This document shows positions 54,141 through 61,328 of a stretch of DNA of 64,000 nucleotides, piece by piece. Both the position numbers and the translations under genes were made by a program. The stretch covers positions 1,491,418-1,555,417 of the forward strand of contig NZ_JAPWKB010000019.1 in NCBI RefSeq assembly GCF_028283785.1, in the 5' to 3' direction. The DNA is from Paraburkholderia sp. GTDB lineage: Bacteria > Pseudomonadota > Gammaproteobacteria > Burkholderiales > Burkholderiaceae. A model generated the notes under the pieces. It had not been told where the DNA came from and did no database searches. It worked only from the letters and a program-made list of their open reading frames with translations. Numbering within the stretch: the stretch's first letter is position 1; each line of letters opens with the position of its first letter.

Positions 54141-55130
54141 ATGAAATCAAGCCCCCGCCGCGTTTCCGTAGCTCCGATGATGGACTGGACTGACAGACAC
54201 TGTCGGTCGTTGCATCGGATTCTGTCCCGCCATACGTGGCTCTATACAGAGATGGTTACCACAGGCGCCCTCCTCCACGGCGACGTGCCGCGTCATCTGG
54301 CGTTCACGCCGGAAGAAGCGCCGGTCGCGCTTCAACTGGGCGGCAGCGAACCGGCCGACCTCGCGCGCGCGGCCAAACTCGGCGAACAATGGGGCTATGA
54401 CGAGATCAACCTGAATTGCGGCTGCCCGTCGGAGCGCGTGCAACGCGGCGCGTTCGGCGCGTGCCTGATGAACGAGCCGCAACTCGTCGCCGATTGCGTG
54501 AAGGCGATGCGCGATGCGGTGTCGGTACCCGTGACGGTCAAGCATAGGATCGGCGTCGATGCGGTCGAAGACTACACATTCGTTCGCGACTTCGTCGGCA
54601 CGATCGCGGATGCGGGCTGCGAGGTCTTTATCGTGCACGCGCGCAACGCGATCCTCAAAGGCCTCAGCCCGAAAGAGAACCGCGAGATTCCGCCGCTGAA
54701 GTACGAGTACGCGTATCAGTTGAAGCGCGACTTCCCGCATCTGGAGATCCTCATCAACGGCGGCATCAAGACGCTCGATGAAGTCGAACAGCATCTGCAA
54801 CACGTCGATGGCGTGATGCTCGGACGCGAGGCGTATCACAACCCGTTCGTGCTCGCGGACGTCGACGCACGCTTCTATGGCGCCACGCACGACGCGCTGA
54901 CGCGCGAAGAAGCCGAAGCGAAGCTGATCGAGTATTGCGCAGCCGAACTGGCGCGCGGCACCTTCCTCGGCTCGATCACCCGACACGCACTCGGCTTGTA
55001 TCGCGGCGTCGCCGGTGCACGCGGATGGCGTCGTGTGCTGTCCGACAACAAGCAACTTGCAAAGGCCGATCTCGCGATTTTCGACGAGGCCCGGAAGCAT
55101 CTGCGAGAGCCCGCAGAAATTTTTGAATAA
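54141..55130 (+). CDS. dusA: tRNA-dihydrouridine(20/20a) synthase DusA
   Basis: Reduces uridine to dihydrouridine at positions 20/20a of the tRNA D-loop with FMN and NADPH. The 329-residue protein starts RVSVAPMMDWTDRHCRSLHRILSR (DusA type), has WGYDEINLNCGCPSERVQRGAFGACLM with the catalytic Cys, and NGGIKTLDEVEQHLQHVDGVMLGREAYHNP (FMN phosphate site), then a C-terminal helical tRNA-binding domain. Immediately upstream of a tRNA gene. Confidence 0.96.
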   Translation: MKSSPRRVSVAPMMDWTDRHCRSLHRILSRHTWLYTEMVTTGALLHGDVPRHLAFTPEEAPVALQLGGSEPADLARAAKLGEQWGYDEINLNCGCPSERVQRGAFGACLMNEPQLVADCVKAMRDAVSVPVTVKHRIGVDAVEDYTFVRDFVGTIADAGCEVFIVHARNAILKGLSPKENREIPPLKYEYAYQLKRDFPHLEILINGGIKTLDEVEQHLQHVDGVMLGREAYHNPFVLADVDARFYGATHDALTREEAEAKLIEYCAAELARGTFLGSITRHALGLYRGVAGARGWRRVLSDNKQLAKADLAIFDEARKHLREPAEIFE

Positions 55131-55212
55131 AGGGCTAGGCAAACGCAATATGCGTTTGTATAATCTTGCTTCTTGATTGACGAGCAGTAAGCAAGTCAAG
55201 AAACGAAACAGT

Positions 55213-55289
55213 GGTGGCTGTAGCTCAGTTGGTAGAGTCCAGGATTGTGATTCCTGTTGTCGTGGGTTCGAGCCCCATCAGCCACCCCA
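55213..55289 (+). tRNA. tRNA-His (anticodon GTG)
   Basis: A complete cloverleaf: GTGGCTG (55214-55220) pairs with CAGCCAC, the D-arm TAGCTCAGTTGGTAGAG, anticodon GTG at 55247-55249, the T arm GGGTTCGAGCCC, and an encoded CCA ending at 55289. The extra G at 55213 (G-1), diagnostic of tRNA-His, pairs with C73. A strong terminator follows at 55346-55376. Confidence 0.97.
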
Positions 55290-55345
55290 AAGAATACAAG
55301 CGGTTCGCCGCGATAGCTTGCTTCCACATGTGGAAGACAAGATTT

Positions 55346-55376
55346 AAAAAAAGCCCGCATATGCGGGCTTTTTTTT
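55346..55376 (+). terminator. terminator of the tRNA-His gene
   Basis: AAAAAAAGCCCGCAT/ATGCGGGCTTTTTTT forms a perfect self-complementary stem (55346-55360 with 55361-55375) followed by more T. A separate perfect 16-bp palindrome CTTCCACA-TGTGGAAG lies at 55321-55336, between the tRNA and this terminator. Confidence 0.93.
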
Positions 55377-55508
55377 CGTCTGAATCCCGAATCCTGAAGT
55401 CGCTGGTCACGACTGCGCGCTAAAGAATAATCAAGCGCTTAGCGCTCAACTAAAGATTGAGTGCAATACGAAAGCAAATCTCGCACTGCACCCCACCAGC
55501 CCGTCGAA

Positions 55509-56459
55509 TCACGACTCCCCTTGCGCGTCACCGATCACCGACAACATATTCTTCAGCATCCGGACTTCCATCTCTTTCGAGAAATGGTCTCTGAGCATGA
55601 TCAGGTGATTGTCGCCGAGCGTCAGATCGTATCGATCGATGTCGTTCACCTTCTTCAGCACGGCATCCATAAACCTCACCAGGTCGCCTGAGTCGATCGA
55701 CTCGAAGATCGGCGGATTCCAGTACTCGCGGCCGCCTTGTCCGTTGTAGCCGATGACGAAATTCCCCGCCAACGCAGCTTCGACCGGGGGAACCGGCAAG
55801 CCTTCAAAATCGGAGAACGCGAGAAAGATCCGAGATTTCGCCAGCGTCGTCGCGACCTCGACTTCCGACATGTTTTCGATCGGCACGACACGCCAGTTCT
55901 CAGGCAACCGTTCTTCCAGCAAAGGAACGAGGACAGAGCTGTGCAGCTTCATCTTCCTCGGCATGTAGGTAATGATGTTTTCTTTCTCGCCGGGCGCGAA
56001 CAATGCGCTGTCGACGGAATAGATCACCCTGATGACCTTGTCGATGTGCTGCGGGAAAAACTGGAACACGCAGCGTATCGCGTCGTCGCTGATGCAGATG
56101 ATGTGCTTCGCGCCGGCATAGCACTCGCGCGCTTCCTGCTGCGAAATGCTCTCGGTCACCAGATAGCCGTTCTGCACGAAGATCGCGTACTCGACGCCCG
56201 CGTCTTTCAGACGCCGCCACGAATCGAAAACGACACTCTCCGCGAGGATGACCAGATCGCTGTCAGGATCGAATCCGTATTCGGTCCGGATCTTCGCGTT
56301 ATGGGGAAACCAGTCCACCGTATCGGCTTCGATCGGGCGGTCGTAGTAGATCTCCGATTGACCGCCCAGTGTATTGATCAGCTCGCTATGTCGATGAATG
56401 ACCTTGATCCCGCCGATCGGCCGATTGATCCTGGGACAGAAATAGATGATGTTTTTCAT
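55509..56459 (-). CDS. glycosyltransferase (GT-B type), possibly recently acquired
   Basis: A 316-residue soluble protein. It begins MKNIIYFCPRINRPIGGIKVIHRHSELINTLGG, the pattern of group 1 GT-B glycosyltransferases, and has the C-terminal donor-site motif LAFSDFEGLPVPPVEAALAGNFVIGYNGQGG with the two glutamates. Donor and acceptor cannot be assigned. Codon use and base composition look less GC-rich than neighbouring genes, suggesting transfer. It stands alone, antisense to the tRNA-His region; no other polysaccharide gene is nearby. Confidence 0.8.
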   Translation of the reverse strand: MKNIIYFCPRINRPIGGIKVIHRHSELINTLGGQSEIYYDRPIEADTVDWFPHNAKIRTEYGFDPDSDLVILAESVVFDSWRRLKDAGVEYAIFVQNGYLVTESISQQEARECYAGAKHIICISDDAIRCVFQFFPQHIDKVIRVIYSVDSALFAPGEKENIITYMPRKMKLHSSVLVPLLEERLPENWRVVPIENMSEVEVATTLAKSRIFLAFSDFEGLPVPPVEAALAGNFVIGYNGQGGREYWNPPIFESIDSGDLVRFMDAVLKKVNDIDRYDLTLGDNHLIMLRDHFSKEMEVRMLKNMLSVIGDAQGES

Positions 56460-56633
56460 GACTAACCGGTGATTCCTACGCAATACGTGAGTCCGGCGGC
56501 AAGGATACCGCGTCGCCCCTGGCGGTACAACACAGCGACCTGAGCGAATCTTTCCCCCCGCGCCAGGTCTACCCGAGCACACACTCACCGGCCTTCGCTC
56601 CGAGCCAACGGCCGACCCGCCCAGGAGGACACG

Positions 56634-56891
56634 ATGACCCTGCTCCCGCAACGCCGTCTCCGCCCTTGCGTCAGCGCCGCGCTTTGCGCGTGCGCGCTGG
56701 CCGCCGCACCGATCCACGCGCAAACGGCGTCGAAAGACGTCGGTGCGTCGATGGTGAAGCCGCCCGATGCCGCGTCGTCGGCGGCGACGAATCCGCACAA
56801 TCCGGACAACATGCCGATCAAGAAGCCAGCCAAACCGCCCCATGACGCGATAAGCCGCACCCCGCCCGCCAGCGCCGCCAACGCCAAATAG
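56634..56891 (+). CDS. small exported protein (85 residues)
   Basis: The 85-residue product has a probable signal peptide (MTLLPQRRLRPCVSAALCACALAAAPIHAQ, cleavage near residue 30) and a Pro/Lys/Ser-rich mature part (KPPDAASSAATNPHNPDNMPIKKPAKPPHDA). ATG 56634 follows an ideal AGGAGGA. No domain recognised. Convergent with the molbindin gene. Confidence 0.65.
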   Translation: MTLLPQRRLRPCVSAALCACALAAAPIHAQTASKDVGASMVKPPDAASSAATNPHNPDNMPIKKPAKPPHDAISRTPPASAANAK

Positions 56892-56941
56892 CCCGACCCG
56901 GCGTCGCCTCCCGGCACGACCTGAATCGTCGGTCGGCGCAA

Positions 56942-56979
56942 TAAAAAACAGGCCGTCAGCGAATCCGCTGCGGCCTGTC
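56942..56979 (-). terminator. terminator of the molbindin gene
   Basis: ACAGGCCG (56948-56955) pairs with CGGCCTGT (56971-56978), with an inner CAGCG/CGCTG stem and one bulged base; a T run follows on the minus strand. About 50 bases after the molbindin stop. Confidence 0.75.
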
Positions 56980-57026
56980 TATCTAGTACTACGTCCACGC
57001 CTACGCTTGCGCGCGGCGCGCGCGCG

Positions 57027-57242
57027 TCACAGTCGCGCGATCGACACCTCGGTCGATTTGACCAGCGCGACCACTTCCGAGCCGACCTTCAGTTCGAGTT
57101 CGTCGACCGATCGCGTCGTGATAACCGACGTTACGATCCCGAACGGCGTTTCGACGTCGACTTCGGACACGACCGAGCCACGGATGATTTCCTTCACTTT
57201 GCCCTTGAACTGGTTACGTACGTTGATTGCGGAAATGCTCAT
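57027..57242 (-). CDS. TOBE-domain molybdopterin-binding protein (molbindin)
   Basis: A 71-residue single-TOBE protein: SAINVRNQFKGKVKEIIRGSVVSEVDVETPFGIVTSVITTRSVDELELKVGSEVVALVKSTEVSIARL is the whole product, with the characteristic GSEVVALVKSTEV. Molbindins bind molybdate or tungstate in hexameric rings and may store or buffer it in the cytoplasm. It lies 80 bases after ssuB on the same strand and has its own terminator, so partial readthrough from ssu is possible. Confidence 0.9.
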   Translation of the reverse strand: MSISAINVRNQFKGKVKEIIRGSVVSEVDVETPFGIVTSVITTRSVDELELKVGSEVVALVKSTEVSIARL

Positions 57243-57322
57243 AGCGGATGACTCCAGTAGATCGCCCGGATAGCCGGGCAGCGCGATTGGCTAAGGTTGC
57301 TCGAATGGTGTGAAACTCGGAT

Positions 57323-58285
57323 TCAGATCGCCCAACGCACATCGGTCGGGCGACGGTTGCGCGATTCGCCGGACGGATCGGCCGGGTCGAATGCTTCGAA
57401 CGCTTCGAACGTATGCGGATCGTCGTTCGGCGCGGTTTGCAGCACGCGGCGCAATACATGGTCTTCGAGCGCGGCGAATCCCGCCGACGCACGCGCTCGC
57501 GGCCGCGCCAGCGGCACCGGCTGATCGAGCGCGACGCGTCCGGCTTCGATCAGCAGAATCCGGTCGCCGAGCGCCACCGCTTCATGCACGTCGTGCGTGA
57601 CGAGCAACGCGGTAAAGCGATGCTCGCGCCACAGCCGCTCGATCAACGCGTGCATTTCGATCCGCGTCAACGCGTCGAGTGCGCCGAGCGGTTCGTCGAG
57701 CAACAGCAACTGCGGCCGATGCACCAGCGCACGCGCCAGCGCAACGCGCTGCCGCTGTCCGCCCGACAGTTGCGCGGGCCAGTCGTTCGCACGATCCGCG
57801 AGACCGACTTCGGCGAGCACCGCGCGCGCATCCTCGCGCGCACTGCGCGGCAACCCGAGCATCACGTTGTTCAGCACCGACTTCCACGGCAGCAGACGCG
57901 CGTCCTGAAACATGATTCGCGTGTCGAGCGGCGCACCGTCGGCGGCCCGTTTGTCGAGCGCGCCCGCGCTCACGTCTTCCAGACCGGCGACGAGGCGCAG
58001 CAACGTCGATTTGCCGCAGCCGCTGCGTCCGACGATCGCCACGAAACTGCCGCGCGCGATCTTCAGATTCACATCGGACAGCACCGTGCGCTCGCCGTAC
58101 TGCTTGCCCACGCCTCGCAACACGACCGCCGCGTCGGCGGTTGCCTCGGCCGTCGCCACCCGCGCATTCGCCACACGTCCTGCGTCACGTACATCACGCA
58201 CGTCACGCGCAGCGTCGCCCTGCCCGCTGCGTGACACACCGTTCACCGCGCGCAAATGATCGCGCGTCGTCGTCGGACTGCTCAT
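57323..58285 (-). CDS. ssuB: aliphatic sulfonate ABC transporter ATPase SsuB
   Basis: Powers alkanesulfonate uptake with SsuC. The 320-residue protein has Walker A GRSGCGKST, the signature LSGGQRQRVALARALV, Walker B LLLLDEPLGALDAL and the TauB/SsuB-type FQDARLLPWKSVLNNV. An N-terminal extension of about 50 residues (with DVRDVRDAGRVANARVA) is unusual. ATG 58285 overlaps the ssuC stop (ATGA). Taurine transport is a less likely alternative given ssuD. Confidence 0.93.
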   Translation of the reverse strand: MSSPTTTRDHLRAVNGVSRSGQGDAARDVRDVRDAGRVANARVATAEATADAAVVLRGVGKQYGERTVLSDVNLKIARGSFVAIVGRSGCGKSTLLRLVAGLEDVSAGALDKRAADGAPLDTRIMFQDARLLPWKSVLNNVMLGLPRSAREDARAVLAEVGLADRANDWPAQLSGGQRQRVALARALVHRPQLLLLDEPLGALDALTRIEMHALIERLWREHRFTALLVTHDVHEAVALGDRILLIEAGRVALDQPVPLARPRARASAGFAALEDHVLRRVLQTAPNDDPHTFEAFEAFDPADPSGESRNRRPTDVRWAI

Positions 58286-59133
58286 ACTTTTGCTCCTCGC
58301 TGATACGCGGGATGCCAGCGCAGCGCGACCCGCTCGAGCGCCTTGGCGAGCATGTCGGCGATCTTGCCGAGCGCCGCGTATAGCAGAATCCCAACCACCA
58401 CCACGTCCGTTTGCAAAAACTCGCGCGCGTTCATCGTCATATAGCCGATGCCCGATTGCGCCGAGATCGTTTCGGCGACGATCAGCGTCACCCACATCAG
58501 CCCGAACGCGAACCGCACGCCGACCAGAATCGACGGCAACGCGCCCGGCAGAATCACGTCGCGATACAGCGCGAAACCGCGCACGCCGTAACTGCGCGCC
58601 ATCTCGATCAGGTTGCGGTCCACCGAGCGAATGCCGTGATACGTATTCACGTAGACCGGAAAAAACACCCCGAGCGACACCAGAAACACCTTCGCTTCTT
58701 CCTCGATCCCGAACCACAGGATCACCAGCGGAATCATCGCCAGCGCGGGAATGTTGCGGACCATCTGCACAGTCGAATCGAGCGCGACTTCGGCGGGACG
58801 GAACAGGCCGGTCGCGAGTCCGAGCACGAGGCCGATCCCGCCGCCCACCGCAAAGCCCGACACCGCGCGCCATGTGCTGACCTTCACGTCGGCCCACATT
58901 TCACCGGACTGGATCAAGGTCCATGCCGCCTTCACGACCGCGAGCGGTTCGGGCAACACGCGCGACGACAACGCGCCGCTGCGCGCCGCCGCTTCCCATG
59001 CAATCAGGATCAGTAAAGGCACGAGCCACGGCGCGAGTTGCGCGCCGGCCTGACTGATCCGCCTGGACAGCCATGACGGCGACGATGTGCGCCGCGCCGT
59101 CACGCCGCCGGAATATTCACTGGTTCGGGTCAT
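58282..59133 (-). CDS. ssuC: aliphatic sulfonate ABC transporter permease SsuC
   Basis: A 283-residue inner-membrane permease with about six hydrophobic helices and the ABC transporter EAA-like loop ARSYGVRGFALYRDVILPGALPSILVGVRFAFG. Starts about 45 bases after ssuD and overlaps ssuB by four bases. Confidence 0.93.
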   Translation of the reverse strand: MTRTSEYSGGVTARRTSSPSWLSRRISQAGAQLAPWLVPLLILIAWEAAARSGALSSRVLPEPLAVVKAAWTLIQSGEMWADVKVSTWRAVSGFAVGGGIGLVLGLATGLFRPAEVALDSTVQMVRNIPALAMIPLVILWFGIEEEAKVFLVSLGVFFPVYVNTYHGIRSVDRNLIEMARSYGVRGFALYRDVILPGALPSILVGVRFAFGLMWVTLIVAETISAQSGIGYMTMNAREFLQTDVVVVGILLYAALGKIADMLAKALERVALRWHPAYQRGAKV

Positions 59134-59178
59134 GCTGTTTTCTTACTCCTTCGAGACGTCGGGAACGGGCGAATCCGT

Positions 59179-60336
59179 TCAGCTCTGCGCGGTGTTCGGC
59201 AGATAGTGATTGGCGACGACTTCGCCGAACGGCCCCGACAACGGACCGCCCGACGCCGCGCGCTGCCGGCCGGGCAACAGCGGGAACACCAGTTCGGCGA
59301 AGCGGTACGCTTCTTCCAGATGCGGATAGCCGGACAGGATGAACGTGTCGATGCCGAGATCGCGATACTCCTGCATCCGCTCGACCACCTGCTGCGGACT
59401 GCCGACCAGCGCCGTGCCCGCGCCGCCACGCACCAGACCGACGCCCGCCCACACGTTCGGATACACCTCCAGCTCCGCGCGACCGCCGCGCTTGCCGCCG
59501 TGCAGCGCAGCCATCCGGCGCTGTCCTTCGGAATCCATCTTCGAGAACGACGCCTGCGCACGCGCGACGGTTTCGTCGTCGAGCTTGCTGATCAGCTGAT
59601 CGGCGGCGGCCCACGCTTCTTCTTCCGTCTCGCGGACGATCACGTGAAAGCGGATCCCGAAGCGAATCGTCCGGCCGAACTTCGCGGCCCGCGCGCGGAT
59701 GTCGGCGATCTTCGCGGCGACGGCCGCGGGCGGCTCGCCCCAGGTCAGATACGTATCGATATGCTCGCCGGCCATCTCGTGCGCCGCCGCCGACGAACCG
59801 CCGAACCACAGCGGCGGATACGGCGCCTGCACCGGCGGATACATCACCTTGCCGCCCTTCGTCGTCAGATGCTTGCCGGCGAAATCGACCGGTTCCTTCG
59901 TATGCGACGCGCTCAGCAACTTGCGCCAGATATGCAGGAATTCGTCGGTGATCTGGTAGCGCGTGTCGTGATCGACGAACACGCCGTCGCCTTCGAGTTC
60001 GACGGCATCGCCGCCCGTCACCACGTTGATCAGCAGGCGTCCGCCCGACAGCCGGTCGAACGTCGCGGCCATCCGCGCCGACAGTCCCGGCAACGACAGG
60101 CCCGGCCGCACGGCGACCAGGAACTTCAGCCGCTTCGTGACGGAAATCAGGCTCGACGCGACCACCCATGCGTCTTCGCACGAACGGCCGGTCGGCAGCA
60201 GCACGCCGTCGTAACCGAGGTTGTCGGCGGCTACCGCGATCTGCTGGAAGTACGCGTGATCGACGGCGCGGGCACCTTGCGTGGTGCCGAGATAACGGCT
60301 GTCGCCGTGAGTCGGAATGAACCAGAACACATTCAT
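59179..60336 (-). CDS. ssuD: FMNH2-dependent alkanesulfonate monooxygenase SsuD
   Basis: Splits alkanesulfonates to aldehyde and sulfite with FMNH2 and O2. The 385-residue protein of the luciferase fold starts MNVFWFIPTHGDSRYLGTTQGARAVDHAYFQQIA and has LINVVTGGDAVELEGDGVFVDHDTRY and the C-terminal SGYPHLEEAYRFAELVFPLL, all diagnostic of SsuD (381 in E. coli). ATG 60336 follows AGGAG. First of ssuD-ssuC-ssuB; no ssuA or ssuE is in view, so FMNH2 supply and the binding protein must come from elsewhere. Confidence 0.97.
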   Translation of the reverse strand: MNVFWFIPTHGDSRYLGTTQGARAVDHAYFQQIAVAADNLGYDGVLLPTGRSCEDAWVVASSLISVTKRLKFLVAVRPGLSLPGLSARMAATFDRLSGGRLLINVVTGGDAVELEGDGVFVDHDTRYQITDEFLHIWRKLLSASHTKEPVDFAGKHLTTKGGKVMYPPVQAPYPPLWFGGSSAAAHEMAGEHIDTYLTWGEPPAAVAAKIADIRARAAKFGRTIRFGIRFHVIVRETEEEAWAAADQLISKLDDETVARAQASFSKMDSEGQRRMAALHGGKRGGRAELEVYPNVWAGVGLVRGGAGTALVGSPQQVVERMQEYRDLGIDTFILSGYPHLEEAYRFAELVFPLLPGRQRAASGGPLSGPFGEVVANHYLPNTAQS

Positions 60337-60635
60337 CTGCTGCTCCTGCCTGTTCGGGACAATTGAAAGAAACGCGTTCACAACAGGTGTGCGAGCGCCT
60401 GCACGGCGCCAATTCGCCACGCATGAAATCGGTGATAAACGGGAAACGCGATACCGCGTTGCGAGCGCCGTCGCCGACGGTCGTCGCATCGGCGCGCGCT
60501 GTGACGCAGACCTCGCGCGGCATACGACGCTGTTGCCAGCGCGGCCACCGCAACGGTCTGCATGGGAAAAGAGTCTAGGGAGCGGCCTCGGGCGCGTGAA
60601 CGATTTTTTTTAGCTTAGGTTTTCCACTTTCGTGA

Positions 60636-60650
60636 TTAGCCTGACGCTAA
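60636..60650. promoter_or_regulatory. T-N11-A dyad between ssuD and the membrane protein gene
   Basis: TTAGC-CTGAC-GCTAA is a perfect 5-bp dyad fitting the LysR box T-N11-A. It is about 300 bases before ssuD and 185 before the divergent gene. A CysB/SsuR site is possible. Otherwise the 498 bases 60337-60834 hold no gene; a T run at 60602-60611 is not part of a hairpin. Confidence 0.4.
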
Positions 60651-60721
60651 AGCATACGGACCACGGACGGAAATACGCGCACCGCTGTGGTGAAAAACCC
60701 TTTAAACGCCGCCGATTCCGC

Positions 60722-60751
60722 TTCGAACGCGCAGACGACGGTCTATATAAT
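60722..60751 (+). promoter_or_regulatory. candidate promoter of the membrane protein gene
   Basis: TTCGAA (60722-60727), 18 bases, TATAAT (60746-60751), about 84 bases before the ATG. The -10 is perfect, the -35 weak. Confidence 0.5.
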
Positions 60752-60834
60752 GACGCACGTTTTTTCGATAATCCCGCACGGGCCGCGCATTCGATTCGCC
60801 GGACGTGCGTTGTCAGGTTCTAGCGGTGCAACGC

Positions 60835-61260
60835 ATGCAAAAAATTATTCTGCCGTTGGTGTCCGGTTTTCTCGCATCGCTGTTTTTCCATGAATCGACC
60901 CTGGCGCTGCTGCACGCCGCCGGTCTGATCGATCCCACCGGTTTTTCCACCGCGCCGTTCCAGCCGTTCGGCTTTCCGGAGTTCATTGCAAACGCGGTAT
61001 GGAGCGCGGTGTGGGCGGTGTTGATGGCGTGGCTGCTGCGGGTGTCGCCCGAACGCGCCGCGCCGTGGGTGCCCGCTTTCGTGTTCGGCGGCATCGCGCT
61101 GACGGCCGCGAGCGTGTTCGTGGTCGATCCGTTGCGCGGCATCTGGCCGAGCGGCAACATGCTGCCGCGCCTCGCGGTCGGTTTCGCGGCCAATGCGATG
61201 TGGGGCTGGGGCGCGCTGGTGTTCATGCGTGCGTTCATGGCCTTCGACGACCACGAATAA
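60835..61260 (+). CDS. hypothetical integral membrane protein (141 residues)
   Basis: A 141-residue protein with four probable membrane helices (IILPLVSGFLASLFF, FIANAVWSAVWAVLMAWLL, WVPAFVFGGIALTAASVFVV, LAVGFAANAMWGWGALVFM). No recognised family. ATG 60835 begins MQKIILPLV; an earlier in-frame start exists but is less likely. Divergent from ssuD, convergent with the beta-propeller gene. Confidence 0.8.
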   Translation: MQKIILPLVSGFLASLFFHESTLALLHAAGLIDPTGFSTAPFQPFGFPEFIANAVWSAVWAVLMAWLLRVSPERAAPWVPAFVFGGIALTAASVFVVDPLRGIWPSGNMLPRLAVGFAANAMWGWGALVFMRAFMAFDDHE

Positions 61261-61328
61261 ATCCTGCGATGCAAGCGCGGTGAAAGGCGGCGTCCGGGGC
61301 CGCCTGAGCGCGTCCGATCCCGCCCGAC

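Noticed and set aside
55213..55289. tRNA-His as an attachment site for an island
   Set aside because: No integrase gene and no visible copy of the tRNA 3' end elsewhere in the window.
56634..56891. 56634 protein as part of the glycosyltransferase or molbindin operon
   Set aside because: It is on the opposite strand to both, with its own strong ribosome-binding site.
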